Part shown: in pieces, positions 15,331 to 24,054 of the stretch | Numbering within the stretch: the stretch's first letter is position 1 | Layout: every line of letters starts with the position of its first letter | DNA from: Bin87 sp964502995 | GTDB lineage: Bacteria; Chloroflexota; Dehalococcoidia; Lucifugimonadales; UBA3495 | Direction of reading: 5' to 3' | Assembly: GCA_964502995.1 (NCBI GenBank) | Contig: CAZCZB010000027.1 | Coordinates: 1 to 35,021, forward strand | DNA: 35,021 nt | The notes under the pieces: model-generated | Database searches by the model: none | Seen by the model: only the letters and a program-made list of their open reading frames with translations | Told to the model about the DNA's origin: nothing | Made by a program: the position numbers and the translations under genes

Positions 15331-15590
15331 CACAGATGCGTGGGCCGGTCCGGGAAGGGCAACCTCTCGAATTCCCCATCATCTTGCGGGATGGCAAGCA
15401 GCAAATCACTCAGAGATGGAGCATCGGCCCGATCCAGGCGGCGCAACCTCTCGTATTCCTCTGCCGCGAGAATGACAACCGCGGGCATCCCCCGACGGTT
15501 CACCCGTTGCGGCTCTCCATCAAGCGCCGCGTTAACCACCGCGCTGAACTTGTTCTTCGCGTCTTGCAGCGACCATTCCGACATGATCAT
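15330..15590 (-). CDS. Phd/YefM-family antitoxin
   Basis: The 86 aa protein opens with the Phd/YefM DNA-binding fold: WSLQDAKNKFSAVVNAAL, then PQRVNRRGMPAVVILAAEEYERL. The C-terminal third (LSDLLLAIPQDDGEFERLPFP) is the expected toxin-binding tail. It lies upstream of and overlaps the PIN toxin gene, so the pair forms a type II system. Antitoxins of this family normally repress their own promoter. A second ATG two codons in is equally usable as start. Confidence 0.92.
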   Translation of the reverse strand: MIMSEWSLQDAKNKFSAVVNAALDGEPQRVNRRGMPAVVILAAEEYERLRRLDRADAPSLSDLLLAIPQDDGEFERLPFPDRPTHL

Positions 15591-15671
15591 CTCTGTCCAG
15601 GCTTGATGGCTGGATTGTATGACACCCTCCGGCCATGCGTCGAGACGGTTATCTGCGGCCCCACATTGGCG

Positions 15672-16937
15672 TTAAAACAACCCCGCGTCCCGCCAACGCC
15701 CGACCTCATCTTCTGAGTACCCCAAATCGGCCAGCACCGCGTCCGTGTGTTCACCCAGGGCCGGCAGGTCGCCGGCCGCCAGCGGCGTCTCGCTGAACGA
15801 CACCAGCGGGCCGGCCATGCGCACGTTCCCCAGGTCGCGGTGGTTCACGTCCACGGCGAAGTTGTTGGCCTCCACCTGCGGATGCTCGAACAACTCCTCC
15901 ACGAACCGCACCGGGCCGGCCGGCACGCCGGCGGCGTCCAGCAGCGCCAGCCATTCGTCGTTGGTCCGGGCGTGGAAAATCTCCTCCGCCTGGGTCATCA
16001 GGCGCGCGCCGAACTCCGCAGCCTCCTGCGAATGTTGGTCGTAGCCCTCATCGAAGCGGATGTCGTGCAGGCCGATCACGTCGAGCAACTTGAGGCGCAG
16101 GGCGGCGTTCAGACAACCCACCACCAGCATCCCGTCGGCGGTCTGGAAGAAACGGTAATAGATGTTGCCGGGCGACTGGAAGTGCTGCGCCTGGTACACC
16201 TCCAACAGGTCGGGATACGGGGTGCCGGCGGCCCGCATCGCGTTGACCGACTCGCGTATCTCACGGTGCGGCTCCACGTCCAGCGAGTCGATACGCACGA
16301 AACGCATGCCCAGCATCATCAGGCTGGTGCCCAGCAGCGACGCCTCCAGTTTCTGGCCGTGGCCGCCGTTGCGCTCCCGGGCGAACAGCGCGCCGCACAC
16401 GGCCCACGCCTGCGCCAGACCGCACGCCGAATCCACCAGCGGACTCGCCACAATCTGCTCCGGCACCCCGTTCGACACCTTGCCCTCGGCGGTGGCGATG
16501 CCCGACATCGCCTGAATGATGATGTCGTAGCCGGGCCGGTAGGCGTCCGGCCCCTCGTGCCCAAAGGCGGAGCCCTCGCAGTAGATCATCGACGGGTTGA
16601 TGGCCGACAGGGTTTCGTAGTCGATGCCCAGGCGTCCGGCGACGTCGGGCCGGTTGTTGGCCAGCACCACGTCGGCCTGCTGCGTCAGGCGACGCACCAC
16701 GTCGGCGGCCTCGGGCCTGGTCAGGTCCAGCGTCATCGATCGCTTGCCCCGGTTGTACGCCATGAACGGGCGGCCGTCGGTGGGCAGCACCGCCTGCGCG
16801 TACCGCCACAGATCGCCCCACGGCGGCTCAACCTTGATCACGCTGGCGCCCATGTCGGCCAGCAGCATGCCGGCCGTGGGCGTTGCGATCATCGTGGAGA
16901 ACTCGACGACGTTGATTCCGTGCAGCGGGCCGGGCAT
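15672..16937 (-). CDS. CaiB/BaiF-family CoA-transferase (class III)
   Basis: The 421 aa protein is a class III CoA-transferase, moving CoA between carboxylic acids. It has LHGINVVEFSTMIATPTAGMLLADMGASVIKVEPP at the N-terminus (here cut: VVEFS, ADMGASVIKVEPP), FMAYNRGKRSMTLDL, GYDIIIQAMSG, and VDSACGLAQAW with the candidate catalytic Asp at residue 169. The C-terminus has LGEHTDAVLADLGYS, usual for the family. The start is unusual: MITE copy C ends at the base before this ATG, and the 9-bp target duplication contains the first three codons. A longer in-frame start at 16952 would take five codons from the element itself. No normal ribosome site is seen within the native sequence. The acyl substrate is unknown. 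Confidence 0.9.
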   Translation of the reverse strand: MPGPLHGINVVEFSTMIATPTAGMLLADMGASVIKVEPPWGDLWRYAQAVLPTDGRPFMAYNRGKRSMTLDLTRPEAADVVRRLTQQADVVLANNRPDVAGRLGIDYETLSAINPSMIYCEGSAFGHEGPDAYRPGYDIIIQAMSGIATAEGKVSNGVPEQIVASPLVDSACGLAQAWAVCGALFARERNGGHGQKLEASLLGTSLMMLGMRFVRIDSLDVEPHREIRESVNAMRAAGTPYPDLLEVYQAQHFQSPGNIYYRFFQTADGMLVVGCLNAALRLKLLDVIGLHDIRFDEGYDQHSQEAAEFGARLMTQAEEIFHARTNDEWLALLDAAGVPAGPVRFVEELFEHPQVEANNFAVDVNHRDLGNVRMAGPLVSFSETPLAAGDLPALGEHTDAVLADLGYSEDEVGRWRDAGLF

Positions 16938-17085
16938 CTCACGCGCACCCATTTTGTTGAACTGTCATTGCGAGCGCAGCGCGGCAATCCCGCCGAAGGG
17001 AGGAGCGTCCGCCAGTCAACGAGATTGCCATCCGCCACCGGCGGACCGCAGGCGGACTCGCAATGACAAAGTGGGTACGCGTGAG
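16938..17085. mobile_element. Palindromic MITE, copy C, inserted at a start codon
   Basis: This 148-bp element has the ends CTCACGCGCACCCATTTTG and CAAAGTGGGTACGCGTGAG and internal CATTGCGAG/CTCGCAATG arms. It is flanked by perfect 9-bp direct repeats, GCCGGGCAT at 16929-16937 and 17086-17094. On the minus strand that repeat is ATGCCCGGC, the first three codons of the CoA-transferase gene. The insertion therefore duplicated the start of the gene. Confidence 0.9.
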
Positions 17086-17151
17086 GCCGGGCATGGGATG
17101 ATCCAGAACAACCTTGGTCGAAATCGCGAAGTGTGCGGAAATTGCGCCGGA

Positions 17152-18501
17152 TTATAGCACCGGCAGCGTGTTGAGCCGGATGCGTTCGGGCCCCAGCGCC
17201 AAAACGTCCGGCGGGATCATGGCGGCCAGCGATGCGGGGGTATGGCCATGCTCGGCCGGATCGCCGTCCAGCCAGGACAGCGCGGCGGTCGCCAGTTCCT
17301 CCGGCGCTCCTTTGGACTGCACCAGCGCTCGAAAGTCGCCCAGTCCGCCCGGCTGCGCCAGGTGGGTCAGGTTGGTGCGCCAAACGCGTCCCTCGTCGGA
17401 CGCCGCGCCGAAATCGTCGGGCAGCGTATCCGGAGGCATACCGTCGGGACCCACGGGCAACTCAATCCATCCGCCGGTGTCGTACCCGGGCGGCGGCCCG
17501 CTGCGGCGGATGGTCTGCAAGCCCAGGCGTTGCAGCAGCCAGCCCTGCGGCACGTTGCCCACGGTGTGCAGCCCCGCCGATTCGCCGGCCGCCCGCGCCG
17601 ACGTGAAATCGACCTGCGCGGTGATGTCCTGCCGGCCCACGTCCTGCAGCGGCGCGTCGGTCTGGGTGTGATTCCGGTACGTGACCAGCGTGCCATGTAG
17701 TCGGACCGCCGGGTCGTACAGGTCGGCGGCCGCACGCCCGTAGTCGATGGTCAAGACGAAACCGGCAGATTCCAGCGCCGCGGTTACGGACTCCGCCCAT
17801 TCATCCAGCAGCAGGCACATCTCGGCGGTTTGACCGTCAACCAACCGAATGCCCAGTTCGTCCAGGCGTCGTTGCAGCGCCGGCGTGGACGGTTCGCCGG
17901 CCGTCTCCACCAGCGCGCCCTCGTAACCGTCGGCCACGTCCGACTCGACGCCGACGTACAGTTCACGGAGGCGGCCGGAGTCCATGCGCACCCGGTGAAC
18001 GGGCAGCGCATCCAGCAATTCGTTGGACACGACGCAGTGGGTTGGCCTCGGGATTGCGGCTTGTTGGAGGGCCAGCGCGTCCCCCGTCACCCGCCGCGCG
18101 TTGGGCGGCCCGCCTTCCATCCCGCCTTCCATCCCGCCGTTCGGGCGTCGGTCAACAACGGTGTGGTGAATGGCGTCGCCGAATCCGTCGGGCAGGTGGA
18201 CGGCGGCGTTGAGAATGTCGCGGCAGAGCAGGCCGCCGCCGCCGCCCGTTTCCAGCACGTTGAAAGGCGACGGCCGGCCCAGCAGCGTCCACAGATGGAA
18301 CAGTTGCACGGCCAGCAGCGCGCCAAAGGCTGGATGGATCTGCGGGCCGGTGTAGTAATCGGCGCCGGCGTCGGGTCGGGTGTAGTATCCGCCCGGGCCG
18401 TAGAGGGCGGTGTCCATGAACTCCGCAAAGGTCATGGGGCCGCGGCGGGCGATGCGCCGGCGGATGGCCCGCTCTGCCGGCGTGGGCGGCAAATCAGTCA
18501 T
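17152..18501 (-). CDS. MidA/NDUFAF7-type SAM-dependent methyltransferase
   Basis: The 449 aa protein belongs to the MidA (DUF185/COG1565) family, whose mitochondrial member NDUFAF7 methylates an Arg of a complex I subunit. Visible landmarks: ARRGPMTFAEFMDTALYGPGGYYT (cut: MTFAEFMDTALYGPGGYYT), DYYTGPQIHPAFGALLA, the SAM-binding NVLETGGGGGLLCRDIL and VVSNELLDALPVHRV, all matching the family. The start was placed at MTDLPPTP because the region upstream is repeat-rich and shows no family similarity; MTAATG at 18519 is an alternative. Length is a little above usual. It is not in an obvious operon. A role in complex I assembly is a guess from the family. Confidence 0.87.
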   Translation of the reverse strand: MTDLPPTPAERAIRRRIARRGPMTFAEFMDTALYGPGGYYTRPDAGADYYTGPQIHPAFGALLAVQLFHLWTLLGRPSPFNVLETGGGGGLLCRDILNAAVHLPDGFGDAIHHTVVDRRPNGGMEGGMEGGPPNARRVTGDALALQQAAIPRPTHCVVSNELLDALPVHRVRMDSGRLRELYVGVESDVADGYEGALVETAGEPSTPALQRRLDELGIRLVDGQTAEMCLLLDEWAESVTAALESAGFVLTIDYGRAAADLYDPAVRLHGTLVTYRNHTQTDAPLQDVGRQDITAQVDFTSARAAGESAGLHTVGNVPQGWLLQRLGLQTIRRSGPPPGYDTGGWIELPVGPDGMPPDTLPDDFGAASDEGRVWRTNLTHLAQPGGLGDFRALVQSKGAPEELATAALSWLDGDPAEHGHTPASLAAMIPPDVLALGPERIRLNTLPVL

Positions 18502-19085
18502 CCCTGTTGCGGCGGTCATTCTGCCCGTGAACCTCGTCGCCGGTATTGTCGGCGCGTTCCCGATCTGTGATAGCGAGACCCTCGATAACGTCGGCCCGCT
18601 GCCGTCCCCGGCTCCGCATGATGCTGCTGCAACCTCCCGTAGATGATGCTGCAACCTCCCGCAAAGGTGGCGAACCGCCCCAATCGCAGGGCAGCCGGTC
18701 GGCGCCGGCGTATTGAGGTATCGCGCCAGAACGCCGGAGTCACAAGTCCGGCGGCGCGTCCCATTATGCAGGGTACCCGGGTGAAACACCAGACTGACCA
18801 TCAGGCCGTCAGCGGCGAAAACCCCTCCTCTCCATCCTCTCATCTCCTCCTCATCTCCCCTGCCTGTGATCGTCCATCGGGGTGTAGGGGCGAGGCATGC
18901 CTCGCCCCTACAAGCACCGGCATGGGTCGTCGGTAGCAGCAAACCACCGGAAAACGGCGCATACCCTCAAATGTCCCAAATCAAACCATCCCGTTCATCC
19001 ATGTAAAGTTCATCGTCCATCAGTCCCAATTCCGATGCCGGCGCCGTCCCTGATTGGGACGCGATTGCCCTGGCGAAACACCCGC
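18502..19085. other. Gene-free spacer with small repeats
   Basis: No gene is seen. It contains a tandem duplication of ATGATGCTGCAACCTCCCG-like units (about 18616-18660) and the palindrome GTAGGGGCGAGGCATG/CATGCCTCGCCCCTAC (18884-18911), a variant of the GTAGGGGCGAATAAT family. The long upstream frame of the methyltransferase crosses this area but is not protein-like. Confidence 0.5.
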
Positions 19086-19230
19086 AACTGTTCAGAGTCA
19101 CGGGAAAATTGTCATTGCGAGCGCAGCGCGGCAATCTCATCAGGGCAACGGACGCTGCTACAGGAGCGAGATTGCCGCGTCCGCCAGCGGCAGACTCGCA
19201 ATGACAAACCCCTGAACTCTGAACAGTTAC
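19086..19230. mobile_element. MITE of a second family (termini AACTGTTCAGAGT)
   Basis: This 145-bp element has perfect 13-bp inverted ends: AACTGTTCAGAGT (19086-19098) and ACTCTGAACAGTT (19216-19228). It is flanked by perfect 10-bp direct repeats, AAACACCCGC at 19076-19085 and 19231-19240. Its interior has the same facing GTCATTGCGAG and CTCGCAATGAC arms as copies A-D, but the outer ends are unrelated. No coding capacity. Confidence 0.88.
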
Positions 19231-19300
19231 AAACACCCGCCCGGCTTGCGCTACCCGGGGCCGCCGGCTATGATGACCGGGCCTTACAATTCGACCCGCC

Positions 19301-19366
19301 CATGGTGCGGAACGCCCGCCCGTGGCGGGAGCCTGCCGCAGGCCAGCCTGTGGACGGTCGAACCAT
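19301..19366. repeat. Large intergenic palindrome, GGAACGTCCGCC type, copy 2
   Basis: CATGGTGCGGAACGCCC, GGCGGGAGCCTGCCGCAGG and CGGTCGAACCAT make up a palindrome closely related to those at 327-397 and 28301-28365. Confidence 0.65.
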
Positions 19367-19422
19367 CATCCCAACCCCTGCGCACCGCCGGAGAGGCGAT
19401 TTTACGAAGGATTTTTGACGTT

Positions 19423-20223
19423 ATGACTACTGCAACGCAGCCCTGGACTTCCAGCATCACCGACGTGGCCGGCACCAACGTGGAGGTGGTCACGGGCGGT
19501 TCCGGCTCCCCGTTGGTCATCCTGCCCGACGAGTTGGGGCACCCCGGCTGGCTGCGCTACCACCAGGCCCTCGCGCAGAACCACACCCTGCACATCCCGT
19601 CGCTCCCCGGCATCGGCGGCTCCGACGTCCTCGACTGGTCCATGAGCATCCACGACCTCGCCATCTGGTACCTGGGCGCGCTGGACAAGCTCGGCCTGGA
19701 GGGCGCCGACCTCATGGGATTCTCCCTCGGTGGCTGGATCGCCGCCGAGTTGGCGACCATGTGCCCGCAGCAGTTCGGACACCTGGTACTCGTGGGCGCC
19801 GGCGGCATCCGCCCGCCCGGCGGCGAGATCTACGACATCTTCGAGGTCACGCCGCCCATGTACATCGCCGATTCGCTGCTGGACCCCGACGGCACGCCCG
19901 AGTACCGCACCGTCTGTCCCGCCGAGCCCGAGGAGGACATCCTGGAGCGCTGGGAGTTGGGCATGGAGGCCACCTGCCGCGTCGCGTGGCGTCCCTACAT
20001 GCACGACCCGGGCCTGGTCCACCAGGTGTACCGCCTGGAGCGCCTGCCCACAATGATCGTCTGGGGCGCGCAGGACAACATAGTCCCCGTAGCCGCCGCC
20101 GAGGAATACCACCGCCGCATCCCCAACAGCCGCCTCGAAATCATCCAAAACTGCGGCCACCACCCCGAGCTCGAAGCCACGGAGCAGTTTGTTGGATTGG
20201 TGGAGGGGTTCCTCGCGGGGTAG
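19423..20223 (+). CDS. Alpha/beta hydrolase
   Basis: The 266 aa protein has a complete alpha/beta hydrolase fold. The nucleophile elbow is GFSLGG with Ser101; the acid is Asp218 in VWGAQDNIVP; the His is probably His246 in NCGHHPELE. The oxyanion region lies in ILPDELGHPGW near residues 33-43. There is no signal peptide. The start at MTTATQ is supported by GAAGGA at 19406-19411; the longer upstream frame is made of repeat sequence. Family members hydrolyse esters, C-C bonds or lactones, and the sequence does not decide which. It lies just before lower-GC accessory genes. Confidence 0.9.
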   Translation: MTTATQPWTSSITDVAGTNVEVVTGGSGSPLVILPDELGHPGWLRYHQALAQNHTLHIPSLPGIGGSDVLDWSMSIHDLAIWYLGALDKLGLEGADLMGFSLGGWIAAELATMCPQQFGHLVLVGAGGIRPPGGEIYDIFEVTPPMYIADSLLDPDGTPEYRTVCPAEPEEDILERWELGMEATCRVAWRPYMHDPGLVHQVYRLERLPTMIVWGAQDNIVPVAAAEEYHRRIPNSRLEIIQNCGHHPELEATEQFVGLVEGFLAG

Positions 20224-20282
20224 GAGGATATCGAGCCTAGAGAGGAGCGAATTCAGCAGTCATACGAGTTACGGAGCTTGAG

Positions 20283-21140
20283 ATGCTCTCTGCCGAAGCC
20301 GGTAATTCGCGCTGGGATGTACCTGATATTCAGAACGAAGACCTTTCGGCCTTATCAGCCGAACTTGGCGACGAAGAATATCCGAGCATTTCCCTGGATT
20401 GGGATGACGATTTAGACTTAGCCGACGAGGATAATCCCGATTGGGATGAGCCAGAACCTCTGGCGGAATATGATAGCGAACTGCGGCAACCGGTTTACGC
20501 TATTGACAATGATGACGTTGCACTAAGTAGCGAACTGAAGATTGACCAGTGGGTTGCTACCAAGTTAGGCACAGCCACAAGTGACCAGCTCGGCCAGATT
20601 GCGGAACTGTTGGGAGAACTTGGCAACAACCGCTTGCGACGATGGCGACCATGGCTGGATAAGCAAAAATGGACCAGCGGTAGCCTGTTGTTCTTCCTGC
20701 GGTTCCGGCTGCATTGGGACCTAAACCCGCACTGGTGGGAGTACTCGTTCTGGGATTGGCGTTCACATTGCTGGTATCCGACGCGTAGTCGCTATAGCCT
20801 GTCTCTAGACGATTCGTATGATCTGATACACCGCAGGTCCGGCTACCGTCCCTACGAAGTGATCGACGAAACTTGGCTCGGCGAATGGCTGGATCTTGCA
20901 CTATGGAAATGCGGCTTCCCGTCATTTGCATCTTTTGCAATGTTCCGCGCTGGTTTTGAGCCTGGCGAAAACTGGCAACACCATTTGGACTGGAATGCTA
21001 CAGATGATTTAGGTCATGATGGAGAAGTACCGAACCGGAGCATTAAAGGTTATCGGCGTTACCGATATGGACCTCCTCTATGGTTCGATGGGCAGGATTG
21101 GTACGACTCCTTTGAATGGCACGATAATTTAGGCTGGTAA
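20283..21140 (+). CDS. Unknown Trp-rich acidic protein coupled to a SNF2 helicase
   Basis: I do not recognise this 285 aa protein. Residues 1-75 are very acidic (DWDDDLDLADEDNPDWDEPE and similar). The rest is rich in Trp, Tyr and Arg, with clusters such as WWEYSFWDWRSHCWYP and FDGQDWYDSFEWHDNLGW. There is no signal peptide or membrane span. Base composition is clearly less GC-rich than in the metabolic genes around. Its stop overlaps the helicase start by one base (TAATG), so the two are co-translated and probably act together. An acidic domain could mimic DNA or bind the basic helicase; this is conjecture. ACGGAG upstream of the ATG supports the start. Confidence 0.75.
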   Translation: MLSAEAGNSRWDVPDIQNEDLSALSAELGDEEYPSISLDWDDDLDLADEDNPDWDEPEPLAEYDSELRQPVYAIDNDDVALSSELKIDQWVATKLGTATSDQLGQIAELLGELGNNRLRRWRPWLDKQKWTSGSLLFFLRFRLHWDLNPHWWEYSFWDWRSHCWYPTRSRYSLSLDDSYDLIHRRSGYRPYEVIDETWLGEWLDLALWKCGFPSFASFAMFRAGFEPGENWQHHLDWNATDDLGHDGEVPNRSIKGYRRYRYGPPLWFDGQDWYDSFEWHDNLGW

Positions 21141-24007
21141 TGACCAAGGCAGTATTGGAAAAGGCGATTGGCATGACTACTCCGCAACGCACCACGTCGC
21201 TTATCCCAGTAGATGGGTGCTGTGTAAAACACGCTGACCCTGCGCGATATCCAAATAAACTAGGGATCGTTCTGAGCCATGAAGTCGCCGGACTCGACGT
21301 CTCTATTCGAGTGCGTTGGGGCAGTGAAGGTGCGATCGATAGGCATTCCGTTGACGAATTGCGAAATGGGTTTCGCAATGGCCACGAGATCCAAGACGCT
21401 CCGTTGTCGAACACGCGCAAGACATTAGGTCCCGGTACGGTAACCGAAACTCGGATGTTCGCCGGACGAGAGCAAGTTTTAGTGCATCTGCATAACACGG
21501 GGGAGACTCGTTGGTTACCATTCCAAAACTTGCGGCTCATTGCGAGAAGCGCGCTCGCTCCTGATAGTGCCGAACGATTCCGTTTGAAGACCTTAGCTTA
21601 TGCATTAGACTCTTGGAATCAAATCACTGGTGCGCTAGACCGCTTCGACGTAGATCCATTGCCGCATCAGATCAGTCTAGTACACCGAATGATGGACTCA
21701 GACCAGAAAAACTGGCTCATCGCCGATGATGTTGGTTTGGGGAAAACCATCGAAGTGGGTTTGTTGCTCGCGGCTAAAAAGCGACGGCGGGAAGCCCGGC
21801 GTGTTTTGGTGGTTTGTCCTGCTGGGATGGTCCAGCAATGGAAAGATGAAATGTACGACAAGTTCAATGAAGCTTTCCGCATATACGGACAGGATTTCTC
21901 CGTCGAGCGTCCCGGCGATTGGGCTATCCACAATTACGACAAAGTTATCGCATCAATAGACCGGGCTAAATCCGAGAATCATCTCCCGCTGTTCGTTGCT
22001 TCCAATCCAGAACCTTGGGATGTGATTGTTTTTGACGAGGCTCACCATCTAAGCAAAACATCGGGTGAAGCGATCACTCAACGTTATCGATTGGCCGAAC
22101 GGTTGCGCCCTCTCGCGGACGAGTTCATATTTTTGACCGGTACACCCCATCAAGGTGACCATGAAAGGTTTATGCATTTGTTGCGCTTACTGCGCCCTGG
22201 TTTGACCCGCCGCCTCGCCAGTATGTTCACGGATCCTTCCGTTGTGGCTGAACTCGTTTTGCGGAACCGTAAGAGTCAAGTCACTGACGCCCGAGGCAAT
22301 TTTCTGTTCCGTGGGCAAGATACTAGGCGCATTGAAGCACCTTTGTCAGTTACCGCTCGAGTTTTTGACTCCGCTCTGCAAAGTTATTTGCGTTATGGGT
22401 ATGATGCGGCTGCCCTAGGTGGCAACACCGGCCGCGCGGTCGGCTTCGTAATGACTACTTACCGAAAGCTTGCGTCTTCTAGCATATTCGCCATCGAGCG
22501 CGCGCTTCTTCGGCGCCTTGCGCGATTGCGAGGCGGCAACGTCAACAACGGGCAGGCCGTGTTTGACCACAATCTGGAATGGGATGCTTTTTTAGACGGG
22601 ACTGATAACTTAGATGACTTGGACGAAATATCAGATATTGGCGCTGCTCCATTTTTTGACGATGAGGAAACACAAGTAGCCGACTTATTAGAGCTAACAG
22701 GAACCGTCAAAGCAGATGATCTTAAGCTGGCTCACTTCCTTACAGAGATCGTTGAACCGATACATCAACAAGGACAACGTTTGTTGGTGTTCACTGAGTA
22801 CCGCGCTACACAAGAGTATTTGGTTGATGCATTGGAGAAGCATTATCCACAACGCGGCGTGGCCCAGATCAATGGAAGTATGAGCTTAGCTGAAAAGAAG
22901 CGCAACATCGACCAGTTCAATGATCAGGCGCTATTCATGGTGTCTACCGAAGCTGGTGGCGAAGGATTCAACCTGCACGAAAACTGCCACATTCTAGTCA
23001 ATTACGACCTACCATGGAATCCGGCTCGGTTGGTACAACGTGCTGGTCGTCTTTATAGATACGGCCAGCAAGAGAGAGTCATCGTATTCAACTTGTTGGC
23101 GAATGACGGCTTTGACAACAGAGCATTGGCCAAGATGCTGGAAAAGGTTGACAATATTGCGGCTGATATGGCGTCGGTGAGCGCCGAATTTCGTGAGGGG
23201 CTGGAAGAAGAGATTATTGGTGAACTGCTGGAGCGAGTAGACGTAGCATCGATTTTGGCGACTAACAGGGATTTGAACATTGACCGCACCGATGCCGACA
23301 TTGAAGCGGCTATAGCGCGGGCACAGGAATCACAATCTCAGCAGGAACAACTCTTTTCACGCGTCGCTGGTTTTGATCCGCATGCGGCAGCGGCGTTGAC
23401 CGGATTCGGTCCTGACGACGTACTATCTTTCCTTGAGGGTATTCTGCCGTTCCGAAAAATACAGATAAGGGACCGATTATATGATGGTCACGTGCTGGAG
23501 ATCGTGTTGCCTCCTGAATTGCGCGGCCATTATCCCGAGTTCGGCAACAACTTAGTGGCGCGGGTCACCGCCAGCCGCCAGCCTCACATTCGACGTGCTC
23601 GTGCTGTTCCCATGGACTTTGCCAGCACGTTCTTTGCCGACCTTATCGCCTTCGCACAATCGCCCGAGTTTAAAGGGGACCGCGCCGAGTTAGTCGGTCC
23701 TGCGCGTGGAGTCTTGGGAATCTATAAATTACGCTGGCAGAACGACCAAGGCGTCCCGAATGAGGAACAGTTGCTGCCTGTTTTCATGCCAGAAGGTGGC
23801 AACCAAGGCCTAGTCAACCCCGACTTTTTCGCTGCGTTGCTTGCTGTACCTGCCGTCAGTGGTTCTTCGCCCACCGGCATGGCCATACAAAAAGATCTGG
23901 AATTACTTGAGAGACGCGCCAATGCCGAATTAGGGTCGCGTTGTACGGAATTGCGCCACCCTAACGATGTGATATTGCTGGCGGGAGCGAACATTACAAC
24001 TAGTTAG
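21140..24007 (+). CDS. SNF2-family DEAD/H helicase-like ATPase
   Basis: The 955 aa protein is a complete SNF2-type ATPase related to RapA/HepA. Motif I is DDVGLGKT (Lys202), motif II DEAH at 299-302, motif III LTGTPHQGD near 332-340, motif V STEAGGEGFNLH near 602-613 and motif VI QRAGRLYRYGQ at 633-643. About 130 residues precede the ATPase core, and about 300 follow it with no recognised domain. Such ATPases translocate on double-stranded DNA and remodel or displace bound protein. SNF2 proteins in defence systems (for example DrmD of DISARM, ZorD of Zorya, DpdE) share this layout. Low GC and coupling to an unknown gene point to a mobile accessory or defence module. RapA-like housekeeping use is less likely given the context. 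Confidence 0.9.
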   Translation: MTKAVLEKAIGMTTPQRTTSLIPVDGCCVKHADPARYPNKLGIVLSHEVAGLDVSIRVRWGSEGAIDRHSVDELRNGFRNGHEIQDAPLSNTRKTLGPGTVTETRMFAGREQVLVHLHNTGETRWLPFQNLRLIARSALAPDSAERFRLKTLAYALDSWNQITGALDRFDVDPLPHQISLVHRMMDSDQKNWLIADDVGLGKTIEVGLLLAAKKRRREARRVLVVCPAGMVQQWKDEMYDKFNEAFRIYGQDFSVERPGDWAIHNYDKVIASIDRAKSENHLPLFVASNPEPWDVIVFDEAHHLSKTSGEAITQRYRLAERLRPLADEFIFLTGTPHQGDHERFMHLLRLLRPGLTRRLASMFTDPSVVAELVLRNRKSQVTDARGNFLFRGQDTRRIEAPLSVTARVFDSALQSYLRYGYDAAALGGNTGRAVGFVMTTYRKLASSSIFAIERALLRRLARLRGGNVNNGQAVFDHNLEWDAFLDGTDNLDDLDEISDIGAAPFFDDEETQVADLLELTGTVKADDLKLAHFLTEIVEPIHQQGQRLLVFTEYRATQEYLVDALEKHYPQRGVAQINGSMSLAEKKRNIDQFNDQALFMVSTEAGGEGFNLHENCHILVNYDLPWNPARLVQRAGRLYRYGQQERVIVFNLLANDGFDNRALAKMLEKVDNIAADMASVSAEFREGLEEEIIGELLERVDVASILATNRDLNIDRTDADIEAAIARAQESQSQQEQLFSRVAGFDPHAAAALTGFGPDDVLSFLEGILPFRKIQIRDRLYDGHVLEIVLPPELRGHYPEFGNNLVARVTASRQPHIRRARAVPMDFASTFFADLIAFAQSPEFKGDRAELVGPARGVLGIYKLRWQNDQGVPNEEQLLPVFMPEGGNQGLVNPDFFAALLAVPAVSGSSPTGMAIQKDLELLERRANAELGSRCTELRHPNDVILLAGANITTS

Positions 24008-24054
24008 TGAATCGCTCCCGCCTGCCAACCATTATAGCCGCGCCCCTACAACCC

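Noticed and set aside
15747..17066. Open frame of 439 aa on the plus strand
   Set aside because: It is antisense to the CoA-transferase gene, which has all family motifs, and continues into MITE copy C.
18502..18942. N-terminal extension of the methyltransferase frame (147 codons)
   Set aside because: The extension lies over repeat-rich intergenic DNA and the MidA family starts near MTDLPP.
20283..24007. DISARM, Zorya or Dpd system
   Set aside because: Only a SNF2 ATPase is shared; none of the diagnostic partner genes (methyltransferase, DUF1998 protein, motor proteins, DpdA) is in the window.
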